Below the pieces are notes generated by a model that worked only from the letters and a program-made list of their open reading frames with translations, ran no database searches and was not told the DNA's origin. From Pseudomonas mendocina (GTDB lineage: Bacteria; Pseudomonadota; Gammaproteobacteria; Pseudomonadales; Pseudomonadaceae), in the NCBI RefSeq assembly GCF_900636545.1, contig NZ_LR134290.1:4030001-4094000 (forward strand): a stretch of DNA of 64,000 bases, written 5' to 3'. The translations under genes and the position numbers were made by a program. The number at the start of each line of letters is the position of its first letter. Position 1 is the stretch's first letter. Positions 52,844 through 60,710 of the stretch are shown here, piece after piece.

Positions 52844-53689
52844 ATGGCCAGCACTACACCAGAAGGTTTGCAGATCCGCCCCAGGCATATGGATTTCGAT
52901 CTGCCCAACCCGCTGCCGCGCCACTGGAACGGCGGCGACGCCTTCAAGACCCATCTGTTCGACGCCATGTCGGTGTTGTTTCCCGATGGCGAGCGTTTCT
53001 TCATCGACTCGGTACGTCAGTTCCGCGACCGCATCGAGGACCCGGTACTGAAGGAGCAGATTCGCGGCTTCATCGGCCAGGAAGGCCACCACAGCCGTGA
53101 ACATCTGGAATACAGCCAGCGCCTGCGCGACCTGGGCTACGACGTCGAGCGCATCGAGAAGCGTGCCCGCGCGCGCATCCGCTACACCCAGAAGAAGTTC
53201 TCGCCCCAACGCCAACTGGCCGCGACCGCGGCGCTGGAGCACATCACCGCGATCATGGCCGATGGCCTGCTGAGAAGTGATGCCTATATGGCCGACGCCC
53301 ATCCGACCCTCGCCCGCCTTTGGCGCTGGCATGCACTGGAGGAAACCGAGCACAAGGCGGTAGCCTTCGACGTCTACAACCAGGTGTGCGGCAGCCGAAA
53401 GCTGCTGCGCCGGGCGATGATCATGGGCACTTTCTTCTTCGTCTTCGACACCACGCGCGGCCTGATGCACATGCTCAAGGTCGACGGTCTGCTATGGAAC
53501 TGGCGCGTCTGGCGCGACGGCATCCGCTGGATGTGGGGCAAGGGAGGTGTGTTCCGCCCGCTGATCCGCACCTATCTGGACTTTTTCAAGGACGGTTTCC
53601 ACCCCTGGGAGCACAACAACCTGGACCTGTTGCACGCCACCCGCGTGGAGTTCGATGGCGTCCAACACGTGCAAGCCAGTGCCGCCTGA
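52844..53689 (+). CDS. PF10118-like putative metal-dependent hydrolase
   Basis: A 281-residue protein resembling the 'predicted metal-dependent hydrolase' family PF10118. It has conserved acidic and histidine motifs that look like a helical diiron or metal site: GQEGHHSREH (about 78-87), EHITAIMADGLL (about 130-141) and WHALEETEHKAVAFDVYN (about 164-181). The start follows AAGGA. It is divergent from the AraC regulator and convergent with the alpha/beta hydrolase. The EEXXH-type helical layout suggests a non-haem di-metal enzyme rather than a classical hydrolase. Substrate unknown. Confidence 0.82.
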   Translation: MASTTPEGLQIRPRHMDFDLPNPLPRHWNGGDAFKTHLFDAMSVLFPDGERFFIDSVRQFRDRIEDPVLKEQIRGFIGQEGHHSREHLEYSQRLRDLGYDVERIEKRARARIRYTQKKFSPQRQLAATAALEHITAIMADGLLRSDAYMADAHPTLARLWRWHALEETEHKAVAFDVYNQVCGSRKLLRRAMIMGTFFFVFDTTRGLMHMLKVDGLLWNWRVWRDGIRWMWGKGGVFRPLIRTYLDFFKDGFHPWEHNNLDLLHATRVEFDGVQHVQASAA

Positions 53690-53713
53690 CCTGCGCCCTG
53701 GCAAGACGCACAG

Positions 53714-53745
53714 GAAAAAGCCCGGAACCTGTCCGGGCTTTTTTC
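53714..53745. terminator. Bidirectional terminator between convergent genes
   Basis: AAAAAGCCCGGA / TCCGGGCTTTTTT with a 5-nt loop, between the PF10118-like gene (plus) and the alpha/beta hydrolase gene (minus). The A and T runs on both sides support use in both directions. Confidence 0.88.
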
Positions 53746-53776
53746 ATGCCTATTTTTTCAGATGCCTGTGCTGCTC

Positions 53777-54718
53777 TCAGCCACGCAGGAATTTCATCGC
53801 GTCGGCTGCGCTCTGCTCGGGAATCTCTTCCATCGGTATATGCCCGACGCCTGGATAGACCTTGACCTGAATCCCCGGCAGATCACGTTGCCACAGTGGC
53901 ACATGCTTCGGTGAGATCCAGCGATCACGCTCGCCCCACATCAGCAGGGTCGGCGCTTGAATCCGTGCGACTCGCTCGGGCGTTGCATGCAGCTCCTCCT
54001 TGTTGACCTGCAGCAGCACCCGGAAGATGTCCATCATGCCGCGGCGGTTACCCGGACGCCGCGACAGGTCGTAGTAGCGATCGACCACGCCCGGCTTGAT
54101 CCGCCCCGGCTCACCGTAGACCTCCTTGATGCCTTGGGCGATCAGTGCGCGCGGCATCCACATCGGCATGGCGATGGTCGCGCCTGGCAACGCAGCGGCA
54201 GCAATCATCCACGGCACCTTGTGCATGTGATAACCGGCCGGATCGATCAGCACCAGTTTGCCGACGCGTTGTGGCTGCGCCAGGGCGAAGTTCCAGGCGA
54301 TGTAGCCGCCGAGCGAATTGCCGGCAATATCGGCCTTGTCCACCTGCAGATAATCGAGCAGCAGGCCGAGTACGCGAGTCATGCGTTCTGCCGAGTACTC
54401 ACCGTCGCGCGCAGGACCGGTCAGGCCGAAGCCTGGGACGTCGAAGCGGATGATGCGGTAATCGGAGGCGAATGCCTGTACCCAGCCATCCCAGGTGTGC
54501 AGCGAGGCTACCACACCGTGAATCATCACCAGTGCCGGCTTGTCGCGGCTGCCCTCATCCCGATAGTGAATATTGAAACCGTCGAGTTCGACATAGCGGG
54601 AGCCCTCGGCAGCGCTGCCGTAACGCGCCTTAAGGCGCTCCAGCGGCAGCGCACCGAAGCCCAGGCGGGCGAAACCGGCAGCCAGCGGCGGTTGCAGTGA
54701 CAGGCTGTTGGCGCTCAT
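53777..54718 (-). CDS. Alpha/beta hydrolase
   Basis: A 313-residue alpha/beta-hydrolase-fold enzyme. Oxyanion region MIHGVVASLHTWDGW (about 66-80), nucleophile elbow GNSLGG (about 135-140), acid in WGERDRWI (Asp about 263) and catalytic His in GVGHIPMEE (about 293-301). The sequence before the fold is long (about 40 residues). The start at 54718 (MSANSLSL) has GAGG 8 nt upstream. The TetR gene upstream on the same strand may control it. It is an esterase or lipase-type enzyme of unknown substrate. Confidence 0.92.
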   Translation of the reverse strand: MSANSLSLQPPLAAGFARLGFGALPLERLKARYGSAAEGSRYVELDGFNIHYRDEGSRDKPALVMIHGVVASLHTWDGWVQAFASDYRIIRFDVPGFGLTGPARDGEYSAERMTRVLGLLLDYLQVDKADIAGNSLGGYIAWNFALAQPQRVGKLVLIDPAGYHMHKVPWMIAAAALPGATIAMPMWMPRALIAQGIKEVYGEPGRIKPGVVDRYYDLSRRPGNRRGMMDIFRVLLQVNKEELHATPERVARIQAPTLLMWGERDRWISPKHVPLWQRDLPGIQVKVYPGVGHIPMEEIPEQSAADAMKFLRG

Positions 54719-54822
54719 GCGGTATACCTCGGATCTTGTTGTAGGTATCACGCATCAGAGCATGCAGCGCCGCCATTGGCGCCCAACCTTGGGTCTGTTC
54801 ACTCGCCACCCGAGCGGACTAC

Positions 54823-55491
54823 CTATGAAACCGGGCATAGAGAGGCGATCAGCAAGTCCCCCAATACCGCCTTGGCCTGCTCGATTTCCTGCCGGCTGGC
54901 GCTACGCCCGAGCAGATCCAGAGAGGCGGCCTCCAGCGCCCAGATCAACGCCTGGTAAACCAGTGGATCACGCGGTGTCAGCTCCGGCTCGAGTCGTTCT
55001 ACCAGCAGGCGCAGCATCTCCTGATGCGCGCGCTGACGATGGGCGGCCAGCGGCGACTGCGCACGTAGTGCCTCTTCCTGCATCAGCCGGATGATCGGCC
55101 CAACTGCAAGGTGGTAGTCGAAAAAGCGTCCAACCATCGCCCTTAACCACTCCTGCGGACTCCCAGCGACCTGTTGCATCTCGCGAAAGCGCGCAAGCAG
55201 TAACACAACCGAAGTCTGGTAGATGCCTTCGAGCACCTCCATCTTGTTGGCGAAGTACTTGTAGAAGGTACGCCGAGACACCTGAGCAGCATCGAGCAGA
55301 TCATTCACCGTCGCCTGCTCCAGCCCCTTGCGGGCAAACACACCGATGGCCGCCAGTTGGATGTTGGTGCGCTGCAGGTGACCAACCAGAGGCCCTTCGC
55401 CGGCTCGTCCCTGTTGCGAGGCAACCGCGCCATACCCGCCCAGATCCTCGAAGACCGCCCGTATCGCACCGTGTCCGGCCAACTCGTCCAT
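54823..55491 (-). CDS. TetR-family regulator
   Basis: A 222-residue TetR regulator whose helix-turn-helix lies at about 60-90 (ATVNDLLDAAQVSRRTFYKYFANKMEVLEG), after an N-terminal extension of about 40 residues that is unusual for the family. The C-terminal ligand domain is helical and unassigned. The ATG at 55491 is chosen as the most plausible start; the frame opens further upstream. It lies upstream of the alpha/beta hydrolase gene on the same strand and is divergent from the exported-protein gene at 55556. Confidence 0.86.
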   Translation of the reverse strand: MDELAGHGAIRAVFEDLGGYGAVASQQGRAGEGPLVGHLQRTNIQLAAIGVFARKGLEQATVNDLLDAAQVSRRTFYKYFANKMEVLEGIYQTSVVLLLARFREMQQVAGSPQEWLRAMVGRFFDYHLAVGPIIRLMQEEALRAQSPLAAHRQRAHQEMLRLLVERLEPELTPRDPLVYQALIWALEAASLDLLGRSASRQEIEQAKAVLGDLLIASLCPVS

Positions 55492-55555
55492 GCTGCATAC
55501 CCAACCAAGGCGCGGGTGACGTGACGCCCCGAGCTGAGTACTCTGAAGGCGCCTC

Positions 55556-56434
55556 TTGCCGCGGATATTCATCGTGTCGCCCACCCTAGCACGTCGCCTG
55601 TTCTGGCCGCTGGCCATCCTTTTGCTGGTTTGGCTGCCGCCGCTAGAAGCGGCCGAGCTGTTCTACCTCGGACAGCGCATTCCGGATATTCACAACCCCT
55701 GGCGCAGTGGCGACTACCGACAACTGCGCGAAGCGCTCGAGAAGGTCGACAGCAGCCAGGCCAACGCACTACCGCGGCGTAGCGGCGAGTTCACCGGGCC
55801 GATCTACCAACGCATGGTTTCGCCGGAAAACTTCCGCCCGCAGTTGAACATCTATGCACCGTTGGAGCTGCGCCAGAATGAGGCACGCGAGGTACTGTTC
55901 GAACTCAAGGAACTGATGCGTCTGTACTTCGACTTCCGCGCCAAACAGCAGCCCTATGCTGCCGAGGCGCTCGGATTGATGAGCTACTCGCTACGCCAGC
56001 AGGCCATTCTGTTCACCCTCACCACCGAGTTCTGGATGACCCTGTCGCAAAGTGAGCAGAGCAACCCGGTTCGCCTGCAAGGGCTGCAGGAAACCAAGGC
56101 GGCGGCTGCCATGCTCAGTGGCAGCGCCCTCGACTATCTGGAGCTGACCCAAGCCTTTGGCCGCGATGAACTGCTGCTCTACAGCGCCGAACTGAGCCAG
56201 CAGTTGCCGGAGTTGTTCGTCCACCTGCCCGCCGACGTACAGGCAAAGCTGCTGATACGCATCGAGGGGCTTAGCACCGGGCATCGTTACCCACAGGTAG
56301 GCCAGGATATGGCCGCACTGCTACCCGTGCTGCAGATGATTCATGCCGATGTGCAGGCCAAGTTGGCGCAACCCATGAAGCCGCTGGTCAAGACGCCGCC
56401 CCTGGACCTGTCGGCACCGACCTCAGTGCAATAG
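55556..56434 (+). CDS. Exported protein of unknown function
   Basis: A 292-residue protein I do not recognise. It has an N-terminal signal peptide (basic ARR, then LFWPLAILLLVWLPPLEA, cleavage near AEL). The start shown is TTG, with GAAGG 6 nt upstream; a GTG six codons on (55574) is the alternative. The rest is mostly helical, Leu/Gln/Glu-rich, without cysteines or recognisable catalytic motifs, so a periplasmic helical scaffold is plausible. It is divergent from the TetR gene, and its last 12 bp overlap the 3' end of the convergent LuxR-type gene. Confidence 0.8.
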   Translation: MPRIFIVSPTLARRLFWPLAILLLVWLPPLEAAELFYLGQRIPDIHNPWRSGDYRQLREALEKVDSSQANALPRRSGEFTGPIYQRMVSPENFRPQLNIYAPLELRQNEAREVLFELKELMRLYFDFRAKQQPYAAEALGLMSYSLRQQAILFTLTTEFWMTLSQSEQSNPVRLQGLQETKAAAAMLSGSALDYLELTQAFGRDELLLYSAELSQQLPELFVHLPADVQAKLLIRIEGLSTGHRYPQVGQDMAALLPVLQMIHADVQAKLAQPMKPLVKTPPLDLSAPTSVQ

Positions 56435-59164
56435 TCCCAGGCCCTTGGCACGGGCAACGGCCTGGGTACGCCGTTCGACGCCGAGCTTGCTGTTGATGTG
56501 CCGGGCGTGAGTCTTCACCGTGTGCAGGGAGATGAACAGGCGCTCGCTGATTTCCTGATTCGAACAGCCACGGGCGATCAGCTGCAGTACTGCCAACTCG
56601 CGGCCACTGAGTTTTTCGGTGAGCGGCTCATGCTCGATCTCAGACGACTCATCGACATGCTGCTGAGCCGGCAACTGCGCGAGCAGGGCTTCACGAATCA
56701 GACAGGACGACCTGCGCTCTTGTAGGCACTCACGCAGCCACTGTGGCTGATGTTGCACCAACTCGATGAATGGCAGCAGCGCACCGCCCTGCGCGAGCTC
56801 CACACAGCTGTCGAGCTGCTGCTGCGCCTCGCGCCCGCGCCCGGTCTGCCGCAACAACTGAGCGAGCTGCGCTTGCGCCGCCAACCCGACCAGTTGGCAG
56901 CCCAAGCCCTGTGCTCGCGGTTGCAGGGCTCGCAGACGTCGTTCGGCACTCTCCAGATCTCCCTGCAGGCGCTCCAAGGCGGCCTGCTGTAGATCGATGT
57001 GCAGCGCCAGCTGCGGGTGGAACTCCGGCGCCAGCGCACGCCCTTCGCCGTAGGTTTCCGCCAACTGTGGCAGCCAGGCTGCGGCCAGCTCGACCTGGCC
57101 CTGGCGCAGCCACAGCTCGCACTTCATCAGTGTGATCATCGCCAGGTAATAAATCGCCGGCACGTCCCAGACATGCATCAGCCGCTCGGCCTCACCGAGC
57201 AGGGCAAACGCCTCGGCGGAGCGGCCTTCACGGCCTTCGAGACTGGCCAGCACGCAGTAACCGACCAGCGCACCGACATCGCGACAGGCCCTGGCCTCGG
57301 CGACCCCGGCACGCAAACGCTCGACGGCCCGAGGCTGCAGACGCAGGCTGAGCAGATAACCCTCATAGATGGTCAAGCGCGCCCGTACCGAGTAGCTGCG
57401 CTGCGCAGGCAGGCGCTGCACCAGCGCCATGCCCTGCTGCACCTCATCCTGCGCGCGCAGCACCTCACCACGCCCCTGCAGGACACGCGCGCGCTCATAA
57501 TGAGCCAGCGCCTCCAACAGTGGATTGTCGATACGCTGCGCCAACTCCAGCGCGTCGCGATTCAGCCCGCGCGCGCGCCACAAATCACCACGTACCATGG
57601 CCAGATTGGAAAGAGCCGACAGGCACATGAAGTGCGGGCCGTAACGCTCCGCCGGCAAGCCGGCCAGCGCTTCGCTGCACTGCTGCTCGGCACGCACCCC
57701 ATCACCACGCCCCCGCGCGATGACCCCATCGAGAGCCTGCCACTGCGCCAGCAGGCTGCGCTGGTTGACCGGGCCTGCAGCAGGCAGGAATCGCCCGAGC
57801 TGTTCGAGCAGCTCCTGAGCGGCGTCAAGCTGACAGGCGAGCGCCAGCGCCCAGCCATAGAGCATGATCAGTCGCGGTGTGCTGGCCAGCAGGTCATCAG
57901 GCAGGTTGGCCTTCCAGCGCAGCAGCATGGCGATGTTCTGCTCCGCCAACATCTGTTCTTCGGAAAGGTTCTGCACCAGGCTCGCAGCGACGTCGGACTG
58001 CCCGGCCAGCAACGCCTGCTCGATGGCTGCATCCAACATGCCCTGCGCAGCGAACCAGCGACACGCGCGCAGATGAGCGCCGCTGCGCGAGTGGCTCAAA
58101 CCCTCGGCTGGCCGCGCATTGAGCAGATCGGAAAACAGATGGTGGTAACGAAACCAGCGCCCCTGCTCATCCAGCGGCACCAGAAATACCTGATTGGCCT
58201 GCAACTGGCGGATGATCGCAGCACTGTCATGACTGTCACGAACCGCGTCGCACAGCTCAGCGCAGAAGCGCTCCATGCAGGCAGTGTCATAGAGAAACTG
58301 CTGCACTTCGGCAGGCTGCCGGTCGATGACCTCTTCAAGCAGGTACTCCCGAATCAGCCCTTCACCACCGTGTAGCTGCAGCGCCTCGCCCGTCTCCGCC
58401 AGTTCTTCGGCGGCCAACAGCCACAGGCGCAAGCCGGCGATCCAACCTTCGCTGCGCTGCAGAATCCCGGTCACCTGCTGCCGTTCGAGGCGTGCGCCCT
58501 GGCTCACCAGCAATGCATCCAGCTCGGCAGCGGTCAGGCGCAGATCCTGTTCGCTGAGTTCGAGCAACTGACGCGACAGCCGCAGGCGCGCCAGATGCCA
58601 GTCCGGCCGCTGGCGACTGGTAACCAGCAACAACACACCGGGTGGCAGATGGTTGAGAAAGAATTGCAGGCAGCGGTCAAGTACCGGTCCTTGCGCCAGA
58701 TGATAGTCATCCAGTACCAGCAACAGCGGCTGGCCGTCGTCGAGTTGCTGCGTCAGCTCATCGAGCAGACCATCGAGCCATTGCTCGAACGCGAACGGTT
58801 GATGGCGCTGGCGCATCTTCAATAGGCCGAGCGCTTCCTCGCCTAGGCCGGGATAGAACTGTTGCAGCCCTTGCAGCAGGCGCTCGAGAAAACGCCCGGG
58901 GTCACGGTCGCGCTCGCTCAGCCCCAGCCAAAGGCTATGCCAGTGATCGGGCAGTCGCTCACAGAACTCGATGGCCAGTGAGCTCTTACCAAAGCCGGCG
59001 GGCGCACTGACCAGCAGCAGGCGCCCCTGCAGGCCCTCTTCGAGGCGATCGCATAACCTGGGACGCGGCATATGCCCTGCGGGCAGTGGCGGACGATAGA
59101 AACGCGCCTCCACCGGTGTGGCCGGCGTGTAAGGAAAACCTGGCGAGCGGGAAAGGTCTGTCAT
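56423..59164 (-). CDS. MalT/AlkS-type LuxR transcriptional activator
   Basis: A 913-residue STAND ATPase regulator of the MalT subfamily: Walker A SAPAGFGKS (about 53-61), Walker B LLLVLDDYH (about 147-155), a long tetratricopeptide-like helical sensor region (about 380-820) and a C-terminal LuxR helix-turn-helix (about 845-905; LSGRELAVLQLIARGCSNQEISERLF). AlkS, the alkane-pathway activator, has the same architecture. It lies 146 bp downstream of the DUF1329 gene, beyond a terminator, so it is transcribed separately, and it is the likely regulator of the DUF1302-DUF1329 pair. Its 3' end overlaps the exported-protein gene by 12 bp. Confidence 0.93.
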   Translation of the reverse strand: MTDLSRSPGFPYTPATPVEARFYRPPLPAGHMPRPRLCDRLEEGLQGRLLLVSAPAGFGKSSLAIEFCERLPDHWHSLWLGLSERDRDPGRFLERLLQGLQQFYPGLGEEALGLLKMRQRHQPFAFEQWLDGLLDELTQQLDDGQPLLLVLDDYHLAQGPVLDRCLQFFLNHLPPGVLLLVTSRQRPDWHLARLRLSRQLLELSEQDLRLTAAELDALLVSQGARLERQQVTGILQRSEGWIAGLRLWLLAAEELAETGEALQLHGGEGLIREYLLEEVIDRQPAEVQQFLYDTACMERFCAELCDAVRDSHDSAAIIRQLQANQVFLVPLDEQGRWFRYHHLFSDLLNARPAEGLSHSRSGAHLRACRWFAAQGMLDAAIEQALLAGQSDVAASLVQNLSEEQMLAEQNIAMLLRWKANLPDDLLASTPRLIMLYGWALALACQLDAAQELLEQLGRFLPAAGPVNQRSLLAQWQALDGVIARGRGDGVRAEQQCSEALAGLPAERYGPHFMCLSALSNLAMVRGDLWRARGLNRDALELAQRIDNPLLEALAHYERARVLQGRGEVLRAQDEVQQGMALVQRLPAQRSYSVRARLTIYEGYLLSLRLQPRAVERLRAGVAEARACRDVGALVGYCVLASLEGREGRSAEAFALLGEAERLMHVWDVPAIYYLAMITLMKCELWLRQGQVELAAAWLPQLAETYGEGRALAPEFHPQLALHIDLQQAALERLQGDLESAERRLRALQPRAQGLGCQLVGLAAQAQLAQLLRQTGRGREAQQQLDSCVELAQGGALLPFIELVQHQPQWLRECLQERRSSCLIREALLAQLPAQQHVDESSEIEHEPLTEKLSGRELAVLQLIARGCSNQEISERLFISLHTVKTHARHINSKLGVERRTQAVARAKGLGLLH

Positions 59165-59263
59165 CGGCCTATTCTTGGAAGTCTTCTACGTCAGCGGGCT
59201 CGATCTGGCCCCAGCCTAGCGACTTGCAATGGCCATTTGAAGCGTCCGCTACAGTCCGTAACG

Positions 59264-59288
59264 AAAAAGCCGGCACAAGGCCGGCTTT
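59264..59288 (-). terminator. Terminator of the DUF1302-DUF1329 operon
   Basis: Stem AAAGCCGGC / GCCGGCTTT with a short loop, followed on the minus strand by two more T residues, 22 bp past the DUF1329 stop codon. It separates the pair from the LuxR-type gene. Confidence 0.78.
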
Positions 59289-59310
59289 GTCGTATTGCTG
59301 GAGTCAGGTT

Positions 59311-60687
59311 TTAGCGAACGCCTGCCTGACGCAGAGCGGCCGGGGTGTAATCGCTGCCAGCGGCCTTGTAGTTGAAGTCGTAGGCTTGTTTCTCCTCGTT
59401 CTTCATACCCAGAGCCAGGTAGCGGCCCGACAGCAGGTCGTACAGGGTCTCCACGGTGTACCACGGCACTTGCTTGTCGTAGTAGTACTGGGCGTGTGCC
59501 TCAGCTACACGCCACAGGGTGCCACGGCCGTCGTAGTGGTCGATCAGAGCGGCTTGCCAGGTGTCCTCGTCGATGTAGAAGTCACGCTTGGCGTAGATGT
59601 GGCGCTCACCCGACTTCAGGGTCGCGGTCACGTGCCATACGCGGTGCAGCTCGTAGCGAGTCAGGTCCTGGTTGATGTGGCCGGCCTTGATGATGTCGGA
59701 GTACTTCAGGTTCGGCGAATCCAGCTTGTAGGCGTTGTAAGGAATGTAGATTTCCTTCTTGCCCTCGAGCTTCCAGTCGTAACGGTCCGGCGCACCGTTG
59801 TACATGTCGAAGTTGTCGGAGGTACGCAGACCGTCAGCGGCGGTACCCGGACCGTCGTAGGAAACCTGCGGAGCACGACGCACGCGACGTTGACCGGCGT
59901 TGTACAGCCAAGCCAGACGCGGCTCCTTCACCTGGTTGAGGGTTTCGTGTACCAGCAGCACGTTACCTGCCAGACGAGACGGCGCCGTTACGCGCTGTTT
60001 GAAGTAGAACAGTACGTTGCTTTCCTTGCTCGGGTCGAAGTCGGTCAGCGCATCACGGAAGGTGAACTCGTCCTGGAAGTAGACCAGGGAGTAGGAACCG
60101 TTCGGCTGCGGGGTCGCCTGAGTTACCAGACGACGCACGCTGCCCCCCCGGTAGCGGGTGATGTGGTTCCAGATCGCTTCCAGACCGTTCTGCGGAATCG
60201 GGAAGGGGTTGGCGGTCTGGAAGTTCTCCAGGCCGTTACCACCCTCCACCATCTTGGTGTTAACCGCATTCTGCTTGGTCGCAGCGATCACCTCGGCCGG
60301 CAGGTTGGCCGAACGATGCGTCGGGTAAACCGGCATCTTGTAGCTGTCCGGGTAACGCTTGAACATCGCCAGTTGGCCAGGGGTCAGCTTGTCCTTGTAC
60401 TGGTCGGCGTTCTGCGCGGTGATGGTGAACAGCGGCTGCTCGTTGGCGAACGGGTCAGCCAGGAAGCCCCGCGGGTCGACCGCGCCTGCGTTAGCCGGCA
60501 GACCGCCAGTCCAGGCCGGAATCGAGCCATCGGCATTGCCAGCCATCTCGGCACCGACCGGAGTCAGGGTGTTACCCAGCTTCGCAGCTTCATCGGGCGA
60601 CACTGCCGCCATCACGCTGGTCGCCAGCAGAGACAGGGTCAGGACACCGCTTTGCCACAGTTTTTTTGTTGTTTTCATTTGCATCAT
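59311..60687 (-). CDS. DUF1329 exported protein
   Basis: A 458-residue DUF1329 protein with a signal peptide (about 1-27, ending SVMAA). The family has a LolA/LolB-like lipid-binding fold and is regularly paired with DUF1302 outer-membrane proteins, often near acyl-CoA ligases or RND permeases; a lipid-carrier role is inferred. Three ATGs occur within four codons. GAGG sits 4 nt before the first (60687) and 7 nt before the second, so the first two are equally likely. It is 23 bp downstream of the DUF1302 gene, in the same operon. Confidence 0.92.
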   Translation of the reverse strand: MMQMKTTKKLWQSGVLTLSLLATSVMAAVSPDEAAKLGNTLTPVGAEMAGNADGSIPAWTGGLPANAGAVDPRGFLADPFANEQPLFTITAQNADQYKDKLTPGQLAMFKRYPDSYKMPVYPTHRSANLPAEVIAATKQNAVNTKMVEGGNGLENFQTANPFPIPQNGLEAIWNHITRYRGGSVRRLVTQATPQPNGSYSLVYFQDEFTFRDALTDFDPSKESNVLFYFKQRVTAPSRLAGNVLLVHETLNQVKEPRLAWLYNAGQRRVRRAPQVSYDGPGTAADGLRTSDNFDMYNGAPDRYDWKLEGKKEIYIPYNAYKLDSPNLKYSDIIKAGHINQDLTRYELHRVWHVTATLKSGERHIYAKRDFYIDEDTWQAALIDHYDGRGTLWRVAEAHAQYYYDKQVPWYTVETLYDLLSGRYLALGMKNEEKQAYDFNYKAAGSDYTPAALRQAGVR

Positions 60688-60710
60688 GATTCCTCGAAAT
60701 TCCTGACCGC

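Noticed and set aside
52596..53051. A 151-codon plus-strand frame between the AraC and PF10118-like genes
   Set aside because: It runs into the PF10118-like gene in another frame, has no ribosome site, and shows no family pattern.
60136..60145. A frameshift at the run of seven C in the DUF1329 gene
   Set aside because: The reading frame stays open and the protein keeps family-like sequence on both sides.
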